In this document: positions 30,620 through 41,859 of the stretch, one piece after another
Layout: the number at the start of each line of letters is the position of its first letter
How positions within the stretch are numbered: the stretch's first letter is position 1
Source of the DNA: Oceanospirillales bacterium
GTDB lineage: Bacteria > Pseudomonadota > Gammaproteobacteria > Pseudomonadales > Endozoicomonadaceae
Direction: 5' to 3'
NCBI GenBank assembly: GCA_004762125.1
Contig: SIHQ01000001.1
Location: 348,467-412,466, forward strand
DNA length: 64,000 bases
The notes under the pieces: generated by a model
What the model saw: only the letters and a program-made list of their open reading frames with translations
Database searches by the model: none
What the model was told of the DNA's origin: nothing
Position numbers and translations under genes: made by a program

Positions 30620-33600
30620 CCAGTTTTACCTTCGTGTAAATCCTGAAGCCGTCTGACTACTTTCTCAGAACCAAAAGCAATGGCTCGAGCAATAGCTTCA
30701 GCACCCGCCATGGTGGTGGTGTAAAGCACTTTGTTGGTCAGAGAAGAACGGCGAATTGTATAGGAGTCGGCTATGGCCTGACGACCTTCAGTCGTGTTAA
30801 CAACAAAGGCTATATCACCATTGACGATGCTGTCCACCAAATTCGGCCTTCCTTCCTTCACCTTCCTGACCCGTGTCACAGGTAAGCCAGCTTCTTCAAT
30901 AACCTGTGCTGATCCTGCCGTAGCCACGAGCTCAAAACCTGCATCCATCAACAGACGAGCAAGCCCTGGAAGTTCAGGTTTATCCTGGTCGCGTACGCTC
31001 AGAATGACCTTACCACCTTCCGGCAGGGCTAGATTCTCTGCCAGCTGCGCCTTGTAATAAGCTTCAGGGAAAGATTCACCGACCCCCATTACTTCTCCAG
31101 TGGATTTCATCTCAGGTCCGAGAATCGGATCAACACCGGGGAATTTGTTGAATGGGAATATAGCTTCTTTTACGCAGTAGTAGGGAGGAATTATCTCTTT
31201 TGTGAATTCCAGCTCTTCCAGAGTCTTACCCATCATCACTCGAGCAGCGATTTTTGCCAGAGAGTGCCCAATGCATTTGGACACAAAAGGTACGGTTCGA
31301 GAAGCACGTGGATTCACCTCGATAACATAGATCTCGCCGTCCTGAAGCGCCAACTGCACGTTCATTAGACCAACAACACCCAGCTCCATAGCCATAGCTT
31401 TAACCTGCTCACGAATTTCGTCCTGAATACGCGAACTCAAACTGTAAGGAGGTAAAGAGCAACCGGAATCACCGGAGTGAATGCCTGCCTGCTCGATGTG
31501 CTGCATGATGGCGCCAATCACCACTTGCTTACCATCGCAGATAGCATCCACGTCCATTTCGATAGCACGATTCAGGAAATGATCCAGCAATACCGGACTG
31601 TCATTGGACACCTGTACCGCTTCTTTCATGTACTTTTGGAGTTCGCTCTCTGCAGCAACGATCTCCATAGCACGACCACCCAAAACATAGGAAGGGCGTA
31701 CTACCAGCGGATAACCAATTTCAGCGGCTTTTTCCACTGCTGCTTCAACACTGCGAACGGTAGCATTGGGTGGCTGCAACAGACCCAGCTTCTGAATCAT
31801 GCCCTGAAAACGCTCACGATCTTCCGCAAGATCTATTGCGTCCGGTGAAGTACCGATAATGGAAACGCCTTCAGCCTCAAGCTCTCGAGCCAGCTTTAAC
31901 GGTGTCTGCCCACCGTATTGAACAATCACACCTTTAGGGTTTTCAACGTCGATAATAGCCAATACATCTTCCAGAGTAACGGGCTCGAAGTAGAGGCGAT
32001 CAGACGTGTCGTAGTCAGTGGAAACCGTTTCAGGGTTACAATTCACCATAATTGTTTCGTAACCGTCTTCACGAGCCGCCATAGCTGCATGTACACAGCA
32101 GTAGTCAAACTCGATACCCTGACCGATACGGTTCGGGCCGCCACCAATGACCATAATTTTTTCATTATTGGTCGGCGCTGCTTCGCACTCTTCCTCATAG
32201 GTCGAGTACATGTAAGCTGTCGTAGAAGAAAATTCTGCCGCACACGTATCGACACGTTTAAAGACCGGCTTGATACCCAGCCCCTTACGATAGTCACGCA
32301 ATGCTTTCTCTTTAACACCCATCACTTCTGCCATACGGGCATCGCTGAAGCCTTTACGCTTCAGACGAAACAGGCGGTCTGCATCCAAATCAGTAAGGGA
32401 CTGACCCAGCAGCTTCTGCTCTTCCTTTACGATGTCTTCAATTTGCACCAAGAACCAAGGGTCAATCATGCAACAGTCAAAAACTTCATCAATGCTTAAA
32501 CCGGCACGGAATGCATCAGCCACATAATAAGGGCGATCCGTTTTCGGTGTAGACAGCTCAGCTTTAATCCTGTCCAGAGCATGCTCTTCTTCAAGATCAA
32601 TAACCGGATTGAAACCGGTTGCACCAGTTTCAAGACCACGGAGAGCTTTCTGCATAGATTCTTGAAAAGTACGACCAATGGCCATGACTTCGCCTACAGA
32701 TTTCATCTGCGTAGTCAGACGGTCATCCGCTTGCGGGAATTTTTCAAAGGCAAAGCGTGGAATCTTGGTAACAACATAATCAATGGTCGGTTCAAACGAC
32801 GCTGGTACAATGCCTCCAGTGATTTCGTTGCGCAACTCATCCAGCGTGTACCCCACTGCGAGCTTGGCCGCTACCCGTGCAATCGGGAAACCGGTTGCCT
32901 TGGAAGCCAACGCAGAAGATCGAGATACACGAGGATTCATCTCGATAACGACCATGCGACCCGTATCTGGACAAATACCAAACTGAACGTTAGAACCACC
33001 TGTTTCAACACCGATTTCACGCAGAACCGCTATCGAAGCGTTCCGCATGATTTGGTATTCCTTGTCAGTCAAGGTCTGGGCTGGCGCTACAGTGATAGAG
33101 TCGCCTGTGTGAACACCCATTGGGTCGAAGTTTTCAATGGCGCAGACAATGATGCAGTTATCGTTACAGTCACGAACCACCTCCATCTCATATTCTTTCC
33201 AACCAATCAGAGATTCGTCAATCAACAGCTCATTGGTCGGTGAAAGATCCAGGCCGCGCTTACAGATTTCTTCAAACTCTTCTCGGTTATAAGCGATACC
33301 ACCACCAGAACCGCCCATAGTAAACGACGGACGAATGATGCATGGAAAGCCAACCTTTTCTTGAACTTCCCAGGATTCTTCCATGGTACGAGCAATACCG
33401 GAATTGGGTGTTTCCAGACCAATATTCTTCATAGCTGTGTCAAACAGCTGGCGATCTTCCGCCTTATCAATAGCTGTCCGACTTGCACCGATCATCTGGA
33501 CATTATGCTTTTTCAGCACACCTTTATGGAACAGATCCAGCGCACAATTCAGCGCTGTTTGCCCACCCATCGTTGGCAGAACAGCATCCGGCTTTTCTTT

Positions 33601-33837
33601 TTCAATGATTTTTTCAACGGTTTCCCAACGGATAGGCTCGATATAAGTCGCATCAGCCATCGCTGGATCGGTCATAATGGTCGCTGGGTTCGAGTTCACC
33701 AGAACGACCCTGTAACCTTCTTCACGCAGAGCTTTGCACGCCTGAGCTCCGGAGTAATCGAACTCGCAAGCCTGACCGATGATAATTGGGCCCGCCCCAA
33801 GAATCAGAATAGTTTCGATATCAGTACGTTTTGGCAT
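30616..33837 (-). CDS. carB: carbamoyl-phosphate synthase large subunit
   Basis: Makes carbamoyl phosphate from ammonia (passed from CarA), bicarbonate and two ATP, feeding arginine and pyrimidine synthesis. 1073 residues, the standard length. Two homologous ATP-grasp halves each begin with a glycine-rich segment ([19 protein letters not shown] and [19 protein letters not shown]). An oligomerisation domain lies between them and the C-terminal MGS-like allosteric domain binds UMP/ornithine. Follows carA by 77 bases. Confidence 0.98.
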   Translation of the reverse strand: MPKRTDIETILILGAGPIIIGQACEFDYSGAQACKALREEGYRVVLVNSNPATIMTDPAMADATYIEPIRWETVEKIIEKEKPDAVLPTMGGQTALNCALDLFHKGVLKKHNVQMIGASRTAIDKAEDRQLFDTAMKNIGLETPNSGIARTMEESWEVQEKVGFPCIIRPSFTMGGSGGGIAYNREEFEEICKRGLDLSPTNELLIDESLIGWKEYEMEVVRDCNDNCIIVCAIENFDPMGVHTGDSITVAPAQTLTDKEYQIMRNASIAVLREIGVETGGSNVQFGICPDTGRMVVIEMNPRVSRSSALASKATGFPIARVAAKLAVGYTLDELRNEITGGIVPASFEPTIDYVVTKIPRFAFEKFPQADDRLTTQMKSVGEVMAIGRTFQESMQKALRGLETGATGFNPVIDLEEEHALDRIKAELSTPKTDRPYYVADAFRAGLSIDEVFDCCMIDPWFLVQIEDIVKEEQKLLGQSLTDLDADRLFRLKRKGFSDARMAEVMGVKEKALRDYRKGLGIKPVFKRVDTCAAEFSSTTAYMYSTYEEECEAAPTNNEKIMVIGGGPNRIGQGIEFDYCCVHAAMAAREDGYETIMVNCNPETVSTDYDTSDRLYFEPVTLEDVLAIIDVENPKGVIVQYGGQTPLKLARELEAEGVSIIGTSPDAIDLAEDRERFQGMIQKLGLLQPPNATVRSVEAAVEKAAEIGYPLVVRPSYVLGGRAMEIVAAESELQKYMKEAVQVSNDSPVLLDHFLNRAIEMDVDAICDGKQVVIGAIMQHIEQAGIHSGDSGCSLPPYSLSSRIQDEIREQVKAMAMELGVVGLMNVQLALQDGEIYVIEVNPRASRTVPFVSKCIGHSLAKIAARVMMGKTLEELEFTKEIIPPYYCVKEAIFPFNKFPGVDPILGPEMKSTGEVMGVGESFPEAYYKAQLAENLALPEGGKVILSVRDQDKPELPGLARLLMDAGFELVATAGSAQVIEEAGLPVTRVRKVKEGRPNLVDSIVNGDIAFVVNTTEGRQAIADSYTIRRSSLTNKVLYTTTMAGAEAIARAIAFGSEKVVRRLQDLHEGKTG

Positions 33838-33914
33838 CTTTATTCTCGTAAAACTTTCTGTTGAGCTTCAGAGCACAACGTACCTTTCTGAAGCTCGATA
33901 AACTGATGGTCGAA

Positions 33915-35060
33915 TCAGGCTGCTGTATGTTGTTCCAACAAACCAATGAAGCGGTCAAACAGCCCGGCTACATCATGCGGACCTGGGCTGGCTTCAGGGT
34001 GCCCCTGAAAACTAAACGCAGGTCGATCAGTCAGCTCAAAACCCTGCAGGCTACCATCAAACAGCGACTTGTGAGTCACTCGAATATTGGTTGGCAGATT
34101 TTCTTCAGACACTGCAAAGCCATGATTCTGACTGGTAATCATCACATTGCCGATGTCCAGATCCTGAACCGGATGGTTAGCACCGTGGTGACCAAATTTC
34201 ATCTTGATGGTGCTAGCACCACTGGCCAAACCGAGGAGCTGATGACCCAGACAAATACCAAAAACCGGAATCTTTGTTTTCAGAATTTCCTGTATAGCTT
34301 CAATGGCATAGGTACACGGCTCAGGATCGCCAGGACCATTGGACAAAAAGATGCCGTCAGGATTCATGGCCAACACTTCTTTTGCCGGCGTTTGGGCAGG
34401 AACCACTGTTAAGCGGCAACCACGCTGCGCAAGCATACGGAGGATGTTGCGCTTAACACCGAAGTCATAGGCCACTACATGGAAAGGTTGATCTGTAACA
34501 ACCTGATGGTCGTCGGTTTCCAGTGACCAGACACCTTCATTCCATTCATAGGCTTCAGCTGTCGTCACCTCTTTAGCCAGATCCATACCTTTCAGACCCG
34601 GGAAAGCGCCAGCCTTTTCCAAAGCAGCAGCTTCATTGATCTCGCCATTTTCGTCTGCCACCACAATACAACCGTTCTGAGCACCTTTATCACGAAGGAT
34701 GCGGGTCAGACGACGGGTATCGATTTCTGCAATACCGATAATGTTGTTCTTCTTAAGATACTCATCCAACGGCATCTTACTTCGCCAGTTACTGCTTAAC
34801 AGCGGCAGATCACGAATCACCAGACCAGCAGCATGTACTCCAGTGGACTCATCATCCATTGGAGTAGTGCCAGTGTTGCCAATATGGGGATAGGTCAGCG
34901 TGACGATCTGTCGTGAATAGGATGGGTCAGTAAGTATTTCCTGATAGCCGGTCATTGCGGTATTGAAAACAACTTCACCACTCGTTTCACCATCTGCTCC
35001 AATGGCAATGCCCCGAAAGATACTTCCGTCTTCCAGAGCCAATACGGCTGTCTTACTCAA
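33915..35060 (-). CDS. carA: carbamoyl-phosphate synthase small subunit
   Basis: Glutaminase subunit that supplies ammonia to CarB. 381 residues. The N-terminal CPSase domain starts [20 protein letters not shown]. The C-terminal class I amidotransferase has the nucleophile in [14 protein letters not shown] and the catalytic His/Glu in [13 protein letters not shown]. In pseudomonads dapB lies directly upstream; here an unrelated exported protein does. Confidence 0.98.
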   Translation of the reverse strand: MSKTAVLALEDGSIFRGIAIGADGETSGEVVFNTAMTGYQEILTDPSYSRQIVTLTYPHIGNTGTTPMDDESTGVHAAGLVIRDLPLLSSNWRSKMPLDEYLKKNNIIGIAEIDTRRLTRILRDKGAQNGCIVVADENGEINEAAALEKAGAFPGLKGMDLAKEVTTAEAYEWNEGVWSLETDDHQVVTDQPFHVVAYDFGVKRNILRMLAQRGCRLTVVPAQTPAKEVLAMNPDGIFLSNGPGDPEPCTYAIEAIQEILKTKIPVFGICLGHQLLGLASGASTIKMKFGHHGANHPVQDLDIGNVMITSQNHGFAVSEENLPTNIRVTHKSLFDGSLQGFELTDRPAFSFQGHPEASPGPHDVAGLFDRFIGLLEQHTAA

Positions 35061-35521
35061 TGCTTCCTCCCACTTTTGACCTTAGTCTCATCGGTTTTCT
35101 GATTACTGCAACCGACTGAGATAACCTTGTTTCGAGACTTTATCCAAAGAAAACGCCCAAAAAAAAGCGAGAAAGTGAAAAAATCCACCATCTCGCTTTT
35201 TCAAAATACTGTTTTAATTGGTCTATCGGGCACTTCTCTTGCCTCAAATATCTCGTGCAAATTTTTCGCATTTAAACACAAATAATTTGAAGCGTCTAGG
35301 AATATACCTATAAAAATGCGAGACCTTACTAGCCTGAAAACCTAGTTTCAGATCAGCAGGCTTCATTCTTCGTCAAATATTACTCTCTTTATCAAATAAA
35401 TAAAACAACAATAAAAGTGAATAAATATTCATCAGTATTACTTAAAAAAACATCCAGTCACTGCGATAACACCTCTACAAGCGCTGTCTATGGAAAAGAG
35501 AAACAACTTGTCTGTTAGAGC
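35061..35521 (-). other. carA upstream region
   Basis: About 460 bases, A+T-rich, containing the strong hairpin listed at 35162. The carA promoter must be here. I could not settle on a promoter or an arginine-repressor box by eye. dapB, expected at this position, is absent. Confidence 0.5.
35162..35201 (-). terminator. terminator or attenuator about 100 bases before carA
   Basis: An 11-bp stem (AAAAAGCGAGA, 35162-35172, with TCTCGCTTTTT, 35191-35201) and an 18-base loop. On the minus strand it runs straight into T8. It is about 320 bases past the end of the upstream gene, so a leader attenuator for carAB is as likely as a plain terminator. Confidence 0.75.
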
Positions 35522-36520
35522 TTAAAGTTCATCATGTCTTTTTCTCGAAGCAAACACTTTTGTATTATATAAATCACAGCCAAACTGCTTTATTTCAAAA
35601 GCACTCAGCATTTCGGTATACACATCCAAAATCATTGCTTGATTGGCAATGCTACCGGCTTGCAAGTTCTTTCTGGAGCATTGCCTATCAACAAGCGAAG
35701 TTCTGATATCAGGTGTGCCTCTGTTATCAAAGAAATAAGCTTCACCAGACCCTTGTTGGCTTTTGAGCATAAGTTGAGTTTTATCACTGACGGCCAACCT
35801 GGAATCAAGATAGTAGTAATGATCATCCACCAACATTTTTTCTGTTACTGATTTCGAGGGATTTCTCACCTCATCTTCCACACTGCTCATTGAAACATTT
35901 CGAAAGCTAGCTCCTTGCCATAAGTAGGCAAAAGTCAGCTTACCAAGTTCATTTTCAATGTTTAAAAGAGCGGCTGAAGCAGCATTCTTTTTTCTAACAC
36001 TGATTCCAGGAATAAACATAGAACAATCTTTTCGAGAGATTTCACAGGTTTCCACACCTGCTTTGATTTCAGTAAAACCAGTGACATCCATAGATGTTGC
36101 TTGCTTATCGCTGTGACTGGTAAAAATCACAGGAAGCGAGAGTTTCTCCTCGCTACTCACAAACACATTATCCGGCATAAGCTCCAACTGGTATTTCCTG
36201 GAGCGACCATATGCCCAATAGATACAAATAATATTATTGATCAGTTTTCCATCCACCCTCTTCCTATCCAGACGTACTGAGTGAAAATGGACATTTCTAC
36301 GAGCTATTGACTCACCAAGGGCCGTAAAGCCTTCTTTGAAAGAAGCATGTAGACCTTGCCAGTGTTCCGGCATTCCCGACATCAACCCTGCATGATATGA
36401 CTTCGATTCGCTATCAAAATTGAGTGTCATAGGATTCGGGCAATAAAAATTACCTGCATAGAGATTGACCGACACTGCATAAAAAACGAGTAGCAACCGT
36501 ATTATTTTTGTTAATTTCAC
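35522..36520 (-). CDS. exported protein of unknown function (332 residues) in the dapB position
   Basis: No family recognised with confidence. A signal peptide is clear (MKLTKIIRLLLVFYAVSVNLYA, cleavage near residue 22). The mature protein begins with CPNP, then has WQGLHASFKEGF and CIYWAYGRSRKYQLEL. That CP...W...C-Y layout recalls small exported proteins of intracellular gammaproteobacteria, but this is only a resemblance. More Cys follow (CEISRKDC, C-terminal QC and FGC), suggesting disulfides in the periplasm or outside. It sits between dnaJ and carA, where dapB is usually found. Confidence 0.75.
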   Translation of the reverse strand: MKLTKIIRLLLVFYAVSVNLYAGNFYCPNPMTLNFDSESKSYHAGLMSGMPEHWQGLHASFKEGFTALGESIARRNVHFHSVRLDRKRVDGKLINNIICIYWAYGRSRKYQLELMPDNVFVSSEEKLSLPVIFTSHSDKQATSMDVTGFTEIKAGVETCEISRKDCSMFIPGISVRKKNAASAALLNIENELGKLTFAYLWQGASFRNVSMSSVEDEVRNPSKSVTEKMLVDDHYYYLDSRLAVSDKTQLMLKSQQGSGEAYFFDNRGTPDIRTSLVDRQCSRKNLQAGSIANQAMILDVYTEMLSAFEIKQFGCDLYNTKVFASRKRHDEL

Positions 36521-36665
36521 AGACCATTAACTCCAATTAATACGGAGTTAAAAACTAGATCAGAACACTTAAATAGCAAGGAAAGGAATTGATTAGAGCG
36601 GATACACTTTTGCGATCAGAAGATACGTCTTTGCTTGCACTAAGATCCTATCCTAAGCCTGTTCA

Positions 36666-36696
36666 TCAAACACCTGCATAGGCTACAGGTGTTTGA
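36666..36696. terminator. hairpin after dnaJ
   Basis: A perfect 11-bp stem, TCAAACACCTG (36666-36676) with CAGGTGTTTGA (36686-36696), 13 bases after the dnaJ stop. No T-run on the minus strand, so termination efficiency is uncertain. Confidence 0.65.
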
Positions 36697-36708
36697 CTTT
36701 AATAACGT

Positions 36709-37857
36709 TTAGCTGGCCATATCGTCGAAGAATTTTTTAACACCTTCAAAGAAAGAGGTCTTTTTGGGAGACTGACGATGCTCACCTTCTTCTTCAAAGG
36801 TCGTGCGCAGCTCTTCCATCAAGTCTTTCTGACGGTCAGTCAGTTTAACAGGGGTCTCGATCACAACACGGCACATCAGGTCACCACGGCTACCACCACG
36901 AACCGGAGTTACACCTTTATCACGCAAACGGAACAGTTTGCCGGTTTGAGTTTCCTTCGGGATTTTCAGTTTAACGCGACCATCCAGAGTGGGTACTTCC
37001 AGCTCACCACCCAAAGAGGCATCAACAAACGTAATCGGCACTTCACAATAAAGATGCTTACCGTCACGCTGGAAGATCGCATGATCAGCCACACTGACCT
37101 GAACGTACAGATCACCTGCAGGGCCACCATTCACACCTGCTTCGCCTTCACCCCCCAGACGAATACGATCACCTGTATCAACACCGGTTGGAATCTTGAC
37201 GGAGAGTGTCTTGTATTCCTGAATACGACCTTCACCATGACAATCACGGCAAGGATCCTTGATCATCTTGCCGGTACCACGACACTCAGGACAAGCCTGC
37301 TGAACAGAGAAGAAACCCTGTTGCATACGAACCTGACCATGGCCTGCACAAGTAGTACACGTCGTTGCTGAGGTACCTTTCTTAGCACCTGAACCGTTGC
37401 AGGGCTTACAACCGACCAGCGTAGGAATCTTGATTTTCTTGGTTGTGCCTTTAACAGCCTCTTCCAGGCTCAGCTCCAGCTGATAACGCAGGTCCGCACC
37501 ACGCTGAACAGAGCTACGGGGATTTCCGCCGCCATGACCACCGCCAAAGATATCACCAAAGATATCTCCAAAAGAATCTCCGAATCCGCCTTGCCCACCA
37601 CCAAAACCACCTTGTCCACCACCCATATTGGGGTCAACACCAGCGTGCCCATATTGATCATAGGCTCCGCGTTTCTGGTCATCAGACAAAACTTCAAACG
37701 CTTCGTTAACTTCTTTGAATTTTTCTTCGGTATCGTCACCATCAGTATTACGGTCAGGGTGATACTTCATGGCCATACGACGATAGGCCTTTTTGATTTC
37801 CTTGTCCGAGGCGCCTTTGCTGACACCAAGTACTTCGTAATAGTCACGTTTTGACAT
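36709..37857 (-). CDS. dnaJ: chaperone protein DnaJ
   Basis: Hsp40 co-chaperone that delivers clients to DnaK and stimulates its ATPase. I start at the ATG at 37857 ([20 protein letters not shown]), giving 382 residues; the in-frame codon at 37893 adds 12 residues with no counterpart. The J domain has HPD in YHPDRN; then a Gly/Phe-rich linker; the zinc region has four CxxCxGxG repeats ([32 protein letters not shown]); substrate-binding C-terminal domains follow. AGGGTG precedes the start. Confidence 0.97.
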   Translation of the reverse strand: MSKRDYYEVLGVSKGASDKEIKKAYRRMAMKYHPDRNTDGDDTEEKFKEVNEAFEVLSDDQKRGAYDQYGHAGVDPNMGGGQGGFGGGQGGFGDSFGDIFGDIFGGGHGGGNPRSSVQRGADLRYQLELSLEEAVKGTTKKIKIPTLVGCKPCNGSGAKKGTSATTCTTCAGHGQVRMQQGFFSVQQACPECRGTGKMIKDPCRDCHGEGRIQEYKTLSVKIPTGVDTGDRIRLGGEGEAGVNGGPAGDLYVQVSVADHAIFQRDGKHLYCEVPITFVDASLGGELEVPTLDGRVKLKIPKETQTGKLFRLRDKGVTPVRGGSRGDLMCRVVIETPVKLTDRQKDLMEELRTTFEEEGEHRQSPKKTSFFEGVKKFFDDMAS

Positions 37858-37968
37858 GAGTAACACCCTGTGAGTCAGCGCATGGCGCTTCACTCAAATA
37901 TTCTTAACCACTTTTGTTCACCGGGAAGACTCCCGAGTCTTTTTAAAAACTTTTATTTCTTCTGACAC

Positions 37969-37998
37969 GACAACGCGGGGCGTAAGCCCCGCGTTGTC
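37969..37998. terminator. strong GC-rich hairpin between dnaK and dnaJ
   Basis: A perfect 13-bp stem (37969-37981 with 37986-37998) with a four-base loop. No T-run follows on the minus strand. Such intercistronic stems often act in RNA processing or as partial terminators that set the DnaK:DnaJ ratio. Confidence 0.7.
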
Positions 37999-38033
37999 AG
38001 AACGTCAAACTCATCCGCAGCGCGGAATAAGTT

Positions 38034-39962
38034 TTACTTCTTATCTTCTTTAACTTCTTCGAATTCAGCGTCTACTGCATCGTCAGCGGCAGAAGAACCT
38101 GTGTCCTGAGCCTGGGCACCTTCAGCACCTGGCTGTTGCTGCTGAGCTTCAGCGTACATCTTTTCTACTAGACCTTGTGACGCTTCAGACAGAGCTTTGG
38201 ACTTCTCGTCGATAGCTTCTTTATCGTCGCCTTTCAGAGCTTCTTCCAGAGCTTCGATAGCAGCGTTGATAGAAGTTTTTTCTTCTTCAGTTGCTTTGTC
38301 GCCAGCTTCTTCCAGAGTTTTTCTGGTAGCGTGTACCAGGCCATCGCCAGTGTTACGGGCAGAGGCCAGTTCTTCAAACTTTATGTCTTCAGCAGCGTTA
38401 GCTTCTGCGTCCTGAACCATTTGGTCGATTTCATCATCGGACAGACCAGAAGAGGCCTTGATCACGATGGACTGCTCTTTACCGGTCGCCTTGTCTTTAG
38501 CAGACACGTTCAGGATACCGTTGGCGTCCAGATCGAAGCTTACTTCGATTTGTGGCATGCCACGTGGAGCCGGTGGAATGTCGGACAGATCGAAACGACC
38601 CAGAGATTTATTCGCAGTTGCCTGCTTACGCTCACCCTGACATACGTGGATGGTTACAGCATTCTGGTTGTCATCAGCCGTAGAGAATGTCTGGGACTTC
38701 TTGGTCGGGATGGTGGTGTTCTTCTCGATCAGAGCAGTCATAACACCACCCATTGTTTCGATACCCAGAGTCAGAGGTGTTACGTCCAGCAGCAGTACGT
38801 CTTTAACGTCACCGGCCAGTACACCACCTTGGATAGAAGCACCCATGGCAACCGCTTCGTCAGGGTTAACGTCCTTACGAGCTTCTTTACCAAAGAATTC
38901 AGCAACTTTTGCCTGAACCAGTGGCATACGGGTTTGACCACCGACCAGAATGATCTCGTCAATCTCGGACAGATCCAAATCGGAATCTTTAACCGCTAGG
39001 CGGCAAGGCTCCAGGGAACGGGCAACCAGGTCTTCAACCAGAGATTCCAGTTTGGAGCGAGTTACTTTTACGTTCAGGTGCTTAGGACCGGTAGCATCTG
39101 CAGTGATGTACGGTAGGTTTACGTCAGTCTGTTGAGCAGAAGACAGTTCGATCTTGGCTTTTTCAGCCGCTTCTTTCAGACGCTGCATAGCCAGTGCGTC
39201 ACCTTTCAGGTCAATGCCCTGGTCTTTCTTAAATTCTGCGGTCAGATAATCGATCATGCGCATGTCGAAGTCTTCACCACCCAAGAACGTGTCACCGTTG
39301 GTGGCCAATACTTCAAACTGATGCTCGCCGTCTACGTCAGCGATTTCAATGATGGAGATATCAAAAGTACCACCACCCAGGTCGTATACAGCGATGGTCT
39401 GGTCGCCCTGACGCTTGTCCATACCGTAGGCAAGAGCAGCAGCAGTCGGCTCGTTGATGATGCGTTTAACATCCAGACCTGCAATGCGGCCAGCGTCTTT
39501 GGTAGCCTGACGCTGAGCATCGTTGAAGTAAGCTGGAACCGTTACTACTGCTTCAGTTACAGTTTCGCCGAGGTAATCTTCAGCGGTCTTCTTCATTTTC
39601 TTCAGGATTTCAGCAGAAATCTGAGGTGGCGCTTTTCTTTCGCCCCTGATCTCAACCCAAGCATCACCGTTGTCGGCCTCAGCAATCTTGTATGGAACCA
39701 TCTTAATGTCTTTCTGAACGATGCTGTCCTTAAAACGACGACCGATCAGACGCTTGATGGCGAACAGGGTATTGTCCGGGTTGGTAACCGCCTGACGCTT
39801 GGCTGGCTGGCCTACCAGAATCTCGCCATCGTCAGTGTAAGCAACGATGGAAGGAGTAGTACGACCGCCTTCTGCGTTTTCCAAGACCTTACTTTCATCA
39901 CCGTCCCGAACCGCTACGCAGGAGTTGGTAGTACCAAGGTCAATACCAATTACTTTACCCAT
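38034..39962 (-). CDS. dnaK: chaperone protein DnaK (Hsp70)
   Basis: ATP-driven folding chaperone and regulator of the heat-shock response. 642 residues. The N-terminal ATPase has [14 protein letters not shown], the phosphate-2 loop [13 protein letters not shown] and the adenosine loop [11 protein letters not shown]. The interdomain linker is [15 protein letters not shown], then the substrate-binding domain and helical lid. The C-terminus ends acidic (EEVKEDKK), as in proteobacterial DnaKs. It has its own sigma-32 promoter in the 200-base gap after grpE. Confidence 0.98.
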   Translation of the reverse strand: MGKVIGIDLGTTNSCVAVRDGDESKVLENAEGGRTTPSIVAYTDDGEILVGQPAKRQAVTNPDNTLFAIKRLIGRRFKDSIVQKDIKMVPYKIAEADNGDAWVEIRGERKAPPQISAEILKKMKKTAEDYLGETVTEAVVTVPAYFNDAQRQATKDAGRIAGLDVKRIINEPTAAALAYGMDKRQGDQTIAVYDLGGGTFDISIIEIADVDGEHQFEVLATNGDTFLGGEDFDMRMIDYLTAEFKKDQGIDLKGDALAMQRLKEAAEKAKIELSSAQQTDVNLPYITADATGPKHLNVKVTRSKLESLVEDLVARSLEPCRLAVKDSDLDLSEIDEIILVGGQTRMPLVQAKVAEFFGKEARKDVNPDEAVAMGASIQGGVLAGDVKDVLLLDVTPLTLGIETMGGVMTALIEKNTTIPTKKSQTFSTADDNQNAVTIHVCQGERKQATANKSLGRFDLSDIPPAPRGMPQIEVSFDLDANGILNVSAKDKATGKEQSIVIKASSGLSDDEIDQMVQDAEANAAEDIKFEELASARNTGDGLVHATRKTLEEAGDKATEEEKTSINAAIEALEEALKGDDKEAIDEKSKALSEASQGLVEKMYAEAQQQQPGAEGAQAQDTGSSAADDAVDAEFEEVKEDKK

Positions 39963-40058
39963 TTTATGTCTCTCCGTTGCCCTGACTCGCAGGGCGATAA
40001 TCTTGTTAGCGCTGTCCGAACTCTATTGTGCTTCCGGACTTTTTCAGCCTTTGATTGA

Positions 40059-40088
40059 TATATGGGATCACCCATTTTTGTTTTCAAG
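40059..40088 (-). promoter_or_regulatory. sigma-32 (heat-shock) promoter of dnaK
   Basis: On the minus strand CTTGAAA (40088-40082) and TCCCATATA (40067-40059) are 14 bases apart, close to the E. coli sigma-32 consensus (CTTGAAA / CCCCATnTA). The -10 element lies about 95 bases before the dnaK start. Confidence 0.85.
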
Positions 40089-40164
40089 GCTGATAGCAAC
40101 TTTTTTTTAAAAACCGCTCGAGGCTATTTTTTAAACCCTTTTTCAAAAAAAGGTTCAGGGCTGC

Positions 40165-40755
40165 TTACTTGGAAACCACAACCATAGCTGGACGCACCAG
40201 ACGGCCGTTCAGCTTGTAGCCTTTCTGAAATACATTCAGAACTGTGTTTGGCTCTACATCCGGATTAGGAATCATGGACATGGCCTGATGGAAGTTAGGG
40301 TCAAATGGCTGACCTTCAGGATTTTCCTGTTCCACCTTGAATCGACCCAGAGCATCAAGAAACTGTTTGAGTGTCAGGTTCATACCTTCAACCAGCGATT
40401 CGTGAGCGCTTTCAGCCTGAGTGGCTGATTCGATACCTTTTTCCAGGCTGTCTACAACCGGAATCAGGGAGTCGACAAATTTTTCCAAAGCGAATTTATG
40501 CGCTTTTTGCACGTCCTGCTCGGCACGACGTTTGATGTTATGTGCTTCAGCAACGGCACGAAGAGCCTGATCTTTGGTTTTGGCCATCTCTTCGGTCATG
40601 GCTTCCAGCTGCTGAGTCAGATCGTCACCGGTCTCTACAGTGCCTTCCACAACCTCTTCAACTGTTTCAACTGCCTGTTCTTCTGCTGCAACTGCCTCTT
40701 CAACAGCTACTTCTTCAGTTACCTGTTCTTCAGGTTTGTTGTTCTCAACGGTCAT
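40165..40755 (-). CDS. grpE: nucleotide exchange factor GrpE
   Basis: Releases ADP from DnaK and acts as a thermosensor. 196 residues. The first 50 are an acidic Glu/Val-rich tail, followed by the long coiled coil and the beta-wing domain with FDPNFHQAMSMIPNPDVEPN and YKLNGRLVRPAMVVVSK. First gene of the grpE-dnaK-dnaJ cluster. Confidence 0.97.
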   Translation of the reverse strand: MTVENNKPEEQVTEEVAVEEAVAAEEQAVETVEEVVEGTVETGDDLTQQLEAMTEEMAKTKDQALRAVAEAHNIKRRAEQDVQKAHKFALEKFVDSLIPVVDSLEKGIESATQAESAHESLVEGMNLTLKQFLDALGRFKVEQENPEGQPFDPNFHQAMSMIPNPDVEPNTVLNVFQKGYKLNGRLVRPAMVVVSK

Positions 40756-40797
40756 TCCGGAGTCTCCGTCTGGGAGCTAAAATTCTTTGATGACTGC

Positions 40798-40826
40798 TAT
40801 ATGGGGATGGTTGATGAGGATTCAAG
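40798..40826 (-). promoter_or_regulatory. sigma-32 (heat-shock) promoter of grpE
   Basis: On the minus strand CTTGAA (40826-40821) and CCCCATATA (40806-40798) are 14 bases apart, a perfect -10 match to the sigma-32 consensus. The -10 lies about 45 bases before the grpE start. The spacing is the same as at dnaK. Confidence 0.88.
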
Positions 40827-41172
40827 CTAAAAAAACAATTTTTAGGTAAGAATGTGCAGATTCATATATAAAACCAAAAAAGATAGGTAAGTGCTATTAC
40901 AAGCAAGGCAGCAAGTTACTACTTAAAAATACTTCATCAACCTCGGGGAGGCATTAACAATAGATTAACAATAGCGATACTGAATCTACCACCTAAGCTA
41001 TCAATTGAATTTCATCCTTTATCTACTCAAAAAAACAAAATTCATTTTTCTGCTTCATAACCATATTGAGCATCTCAAGACATTTAAGTTTTCATAAAAG
41101 CAGTCTTTGAAAACCTGCCGAACAGCAACAAGGATAAGCTTACTCATCAAATTAAAACGACTGCACCTGTCG
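40827..41172. other. intergenic region between grpE promoter and the deformylase-like gene
   Basis: About 345 A+T-rich bases. A short direct repeat (TTAACAATAG) occurs near 40950-40975. I see no gene, RNA or clear terminator. Confidence 0.5.
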
Positions 41173-41859
41173 TTACTTTTCATCTTTCCTCCTGCTGTAC
41201 TCTTCAATGGTTTCTCCAACGCTATATCCCTCAAGAATAAATGGAGCTTTGTTATCACAGGGCTCAAGCATTCTTAACTTACCCTGAAGCATAAGCCGCA
41301 TCAGAGACTTCTCATCATTAAATTCTTTGGCATGATCATGGTAACCACCACCGAGTAAATGTCGGAATTCATGTTGAGCAACAATAGCGTCCAGCCCGTT
41401 AAGCTCCCTGACAAACTTTGTCCCTTGAGGGTTCAGAGCTTCTATCGTTACACTGTTCCAGCTGGCAACCCTGCCGAACTTCTCCCCTTTGTAACTTAAA
41501 CATCCGTGCCAAAAACAACTGCGCCCTTCGGAAACCTTGGTTATTCTGGGATTGATAAATACATCTGACGGGGTTCTGGAACTGATCATTGGGGGTGACC
41601 CAATCAGGAAAATCTGCAGAGGTTGACCAATCTGATTGGCCGAAATCCCACCACCAGCATTGGCAACCATAGCTTCATGCATAGTATTAATCAGTTCATC
41701 TATTTTTTTGTCCGGCAGTTTAGAAACCGGTTTGGTTGGATTGTTAAGAATCTTTTGATGGGCGGGGTTACTGAATTGGTAGATATCAGTCAACGGATTT
41801 GCCCAGCTGACAGAGGTAAAAAGAAATAAACCAACAACCAAATTTATTTTTGAACCCAC
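41173..41859 (-). CDS. exported peptide-deformylase-like protein
   Basis: Related to peptide deformylase, which normally removes formyl groups in the cytoplasm. All three family motifs are here in altered form: GGGISANQIG (residues 69-78), HGCLS with the metal cysteine C120 (canonical EGCLS), and HEFRH (163-167; canonical HExDH). The metal ligands and the catalytic glutamate are kept. The start is the GTG at 41859 with AGGA seven bases upstream, giving MGSKINLVVGLFLFTSVSWA, a textbook signal peptide. A periplasmic or secreted deformylase-like enzyme is unusual. Substrate unknown. 228 residues. The frame stays open 55 codons further upstream but without a good start. Confidence 0.8.
   Translation of the reverse strand: MGSKINLVVGLFLFTSVSWANPLTDIYQFSNPAHQKILNNPTKPVSKLPDKKIDELINTMHEAMVANAGGGISANQIGQPLQIFLIGSPPMISSRTPSDVFINPRITKVSEGRSCFWHGCLSYKGEKFGRVASWNSVTIEALNPQGTKFVRELNGLDAIVAQHEFRHLLGGGYHDHAKEFNDEKSLMRLMLQGKLRMLEPCDNKAPFILEGYSVGETIEEYSRRKDEK

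Noticed and set aside
39132..40058. A 308-codon plus-strand frame opposite dnaK
   Set aside because: Antisense to dnaK and running into its leader next to the sigma-32 promoter; no ribosome binding site and no domain.
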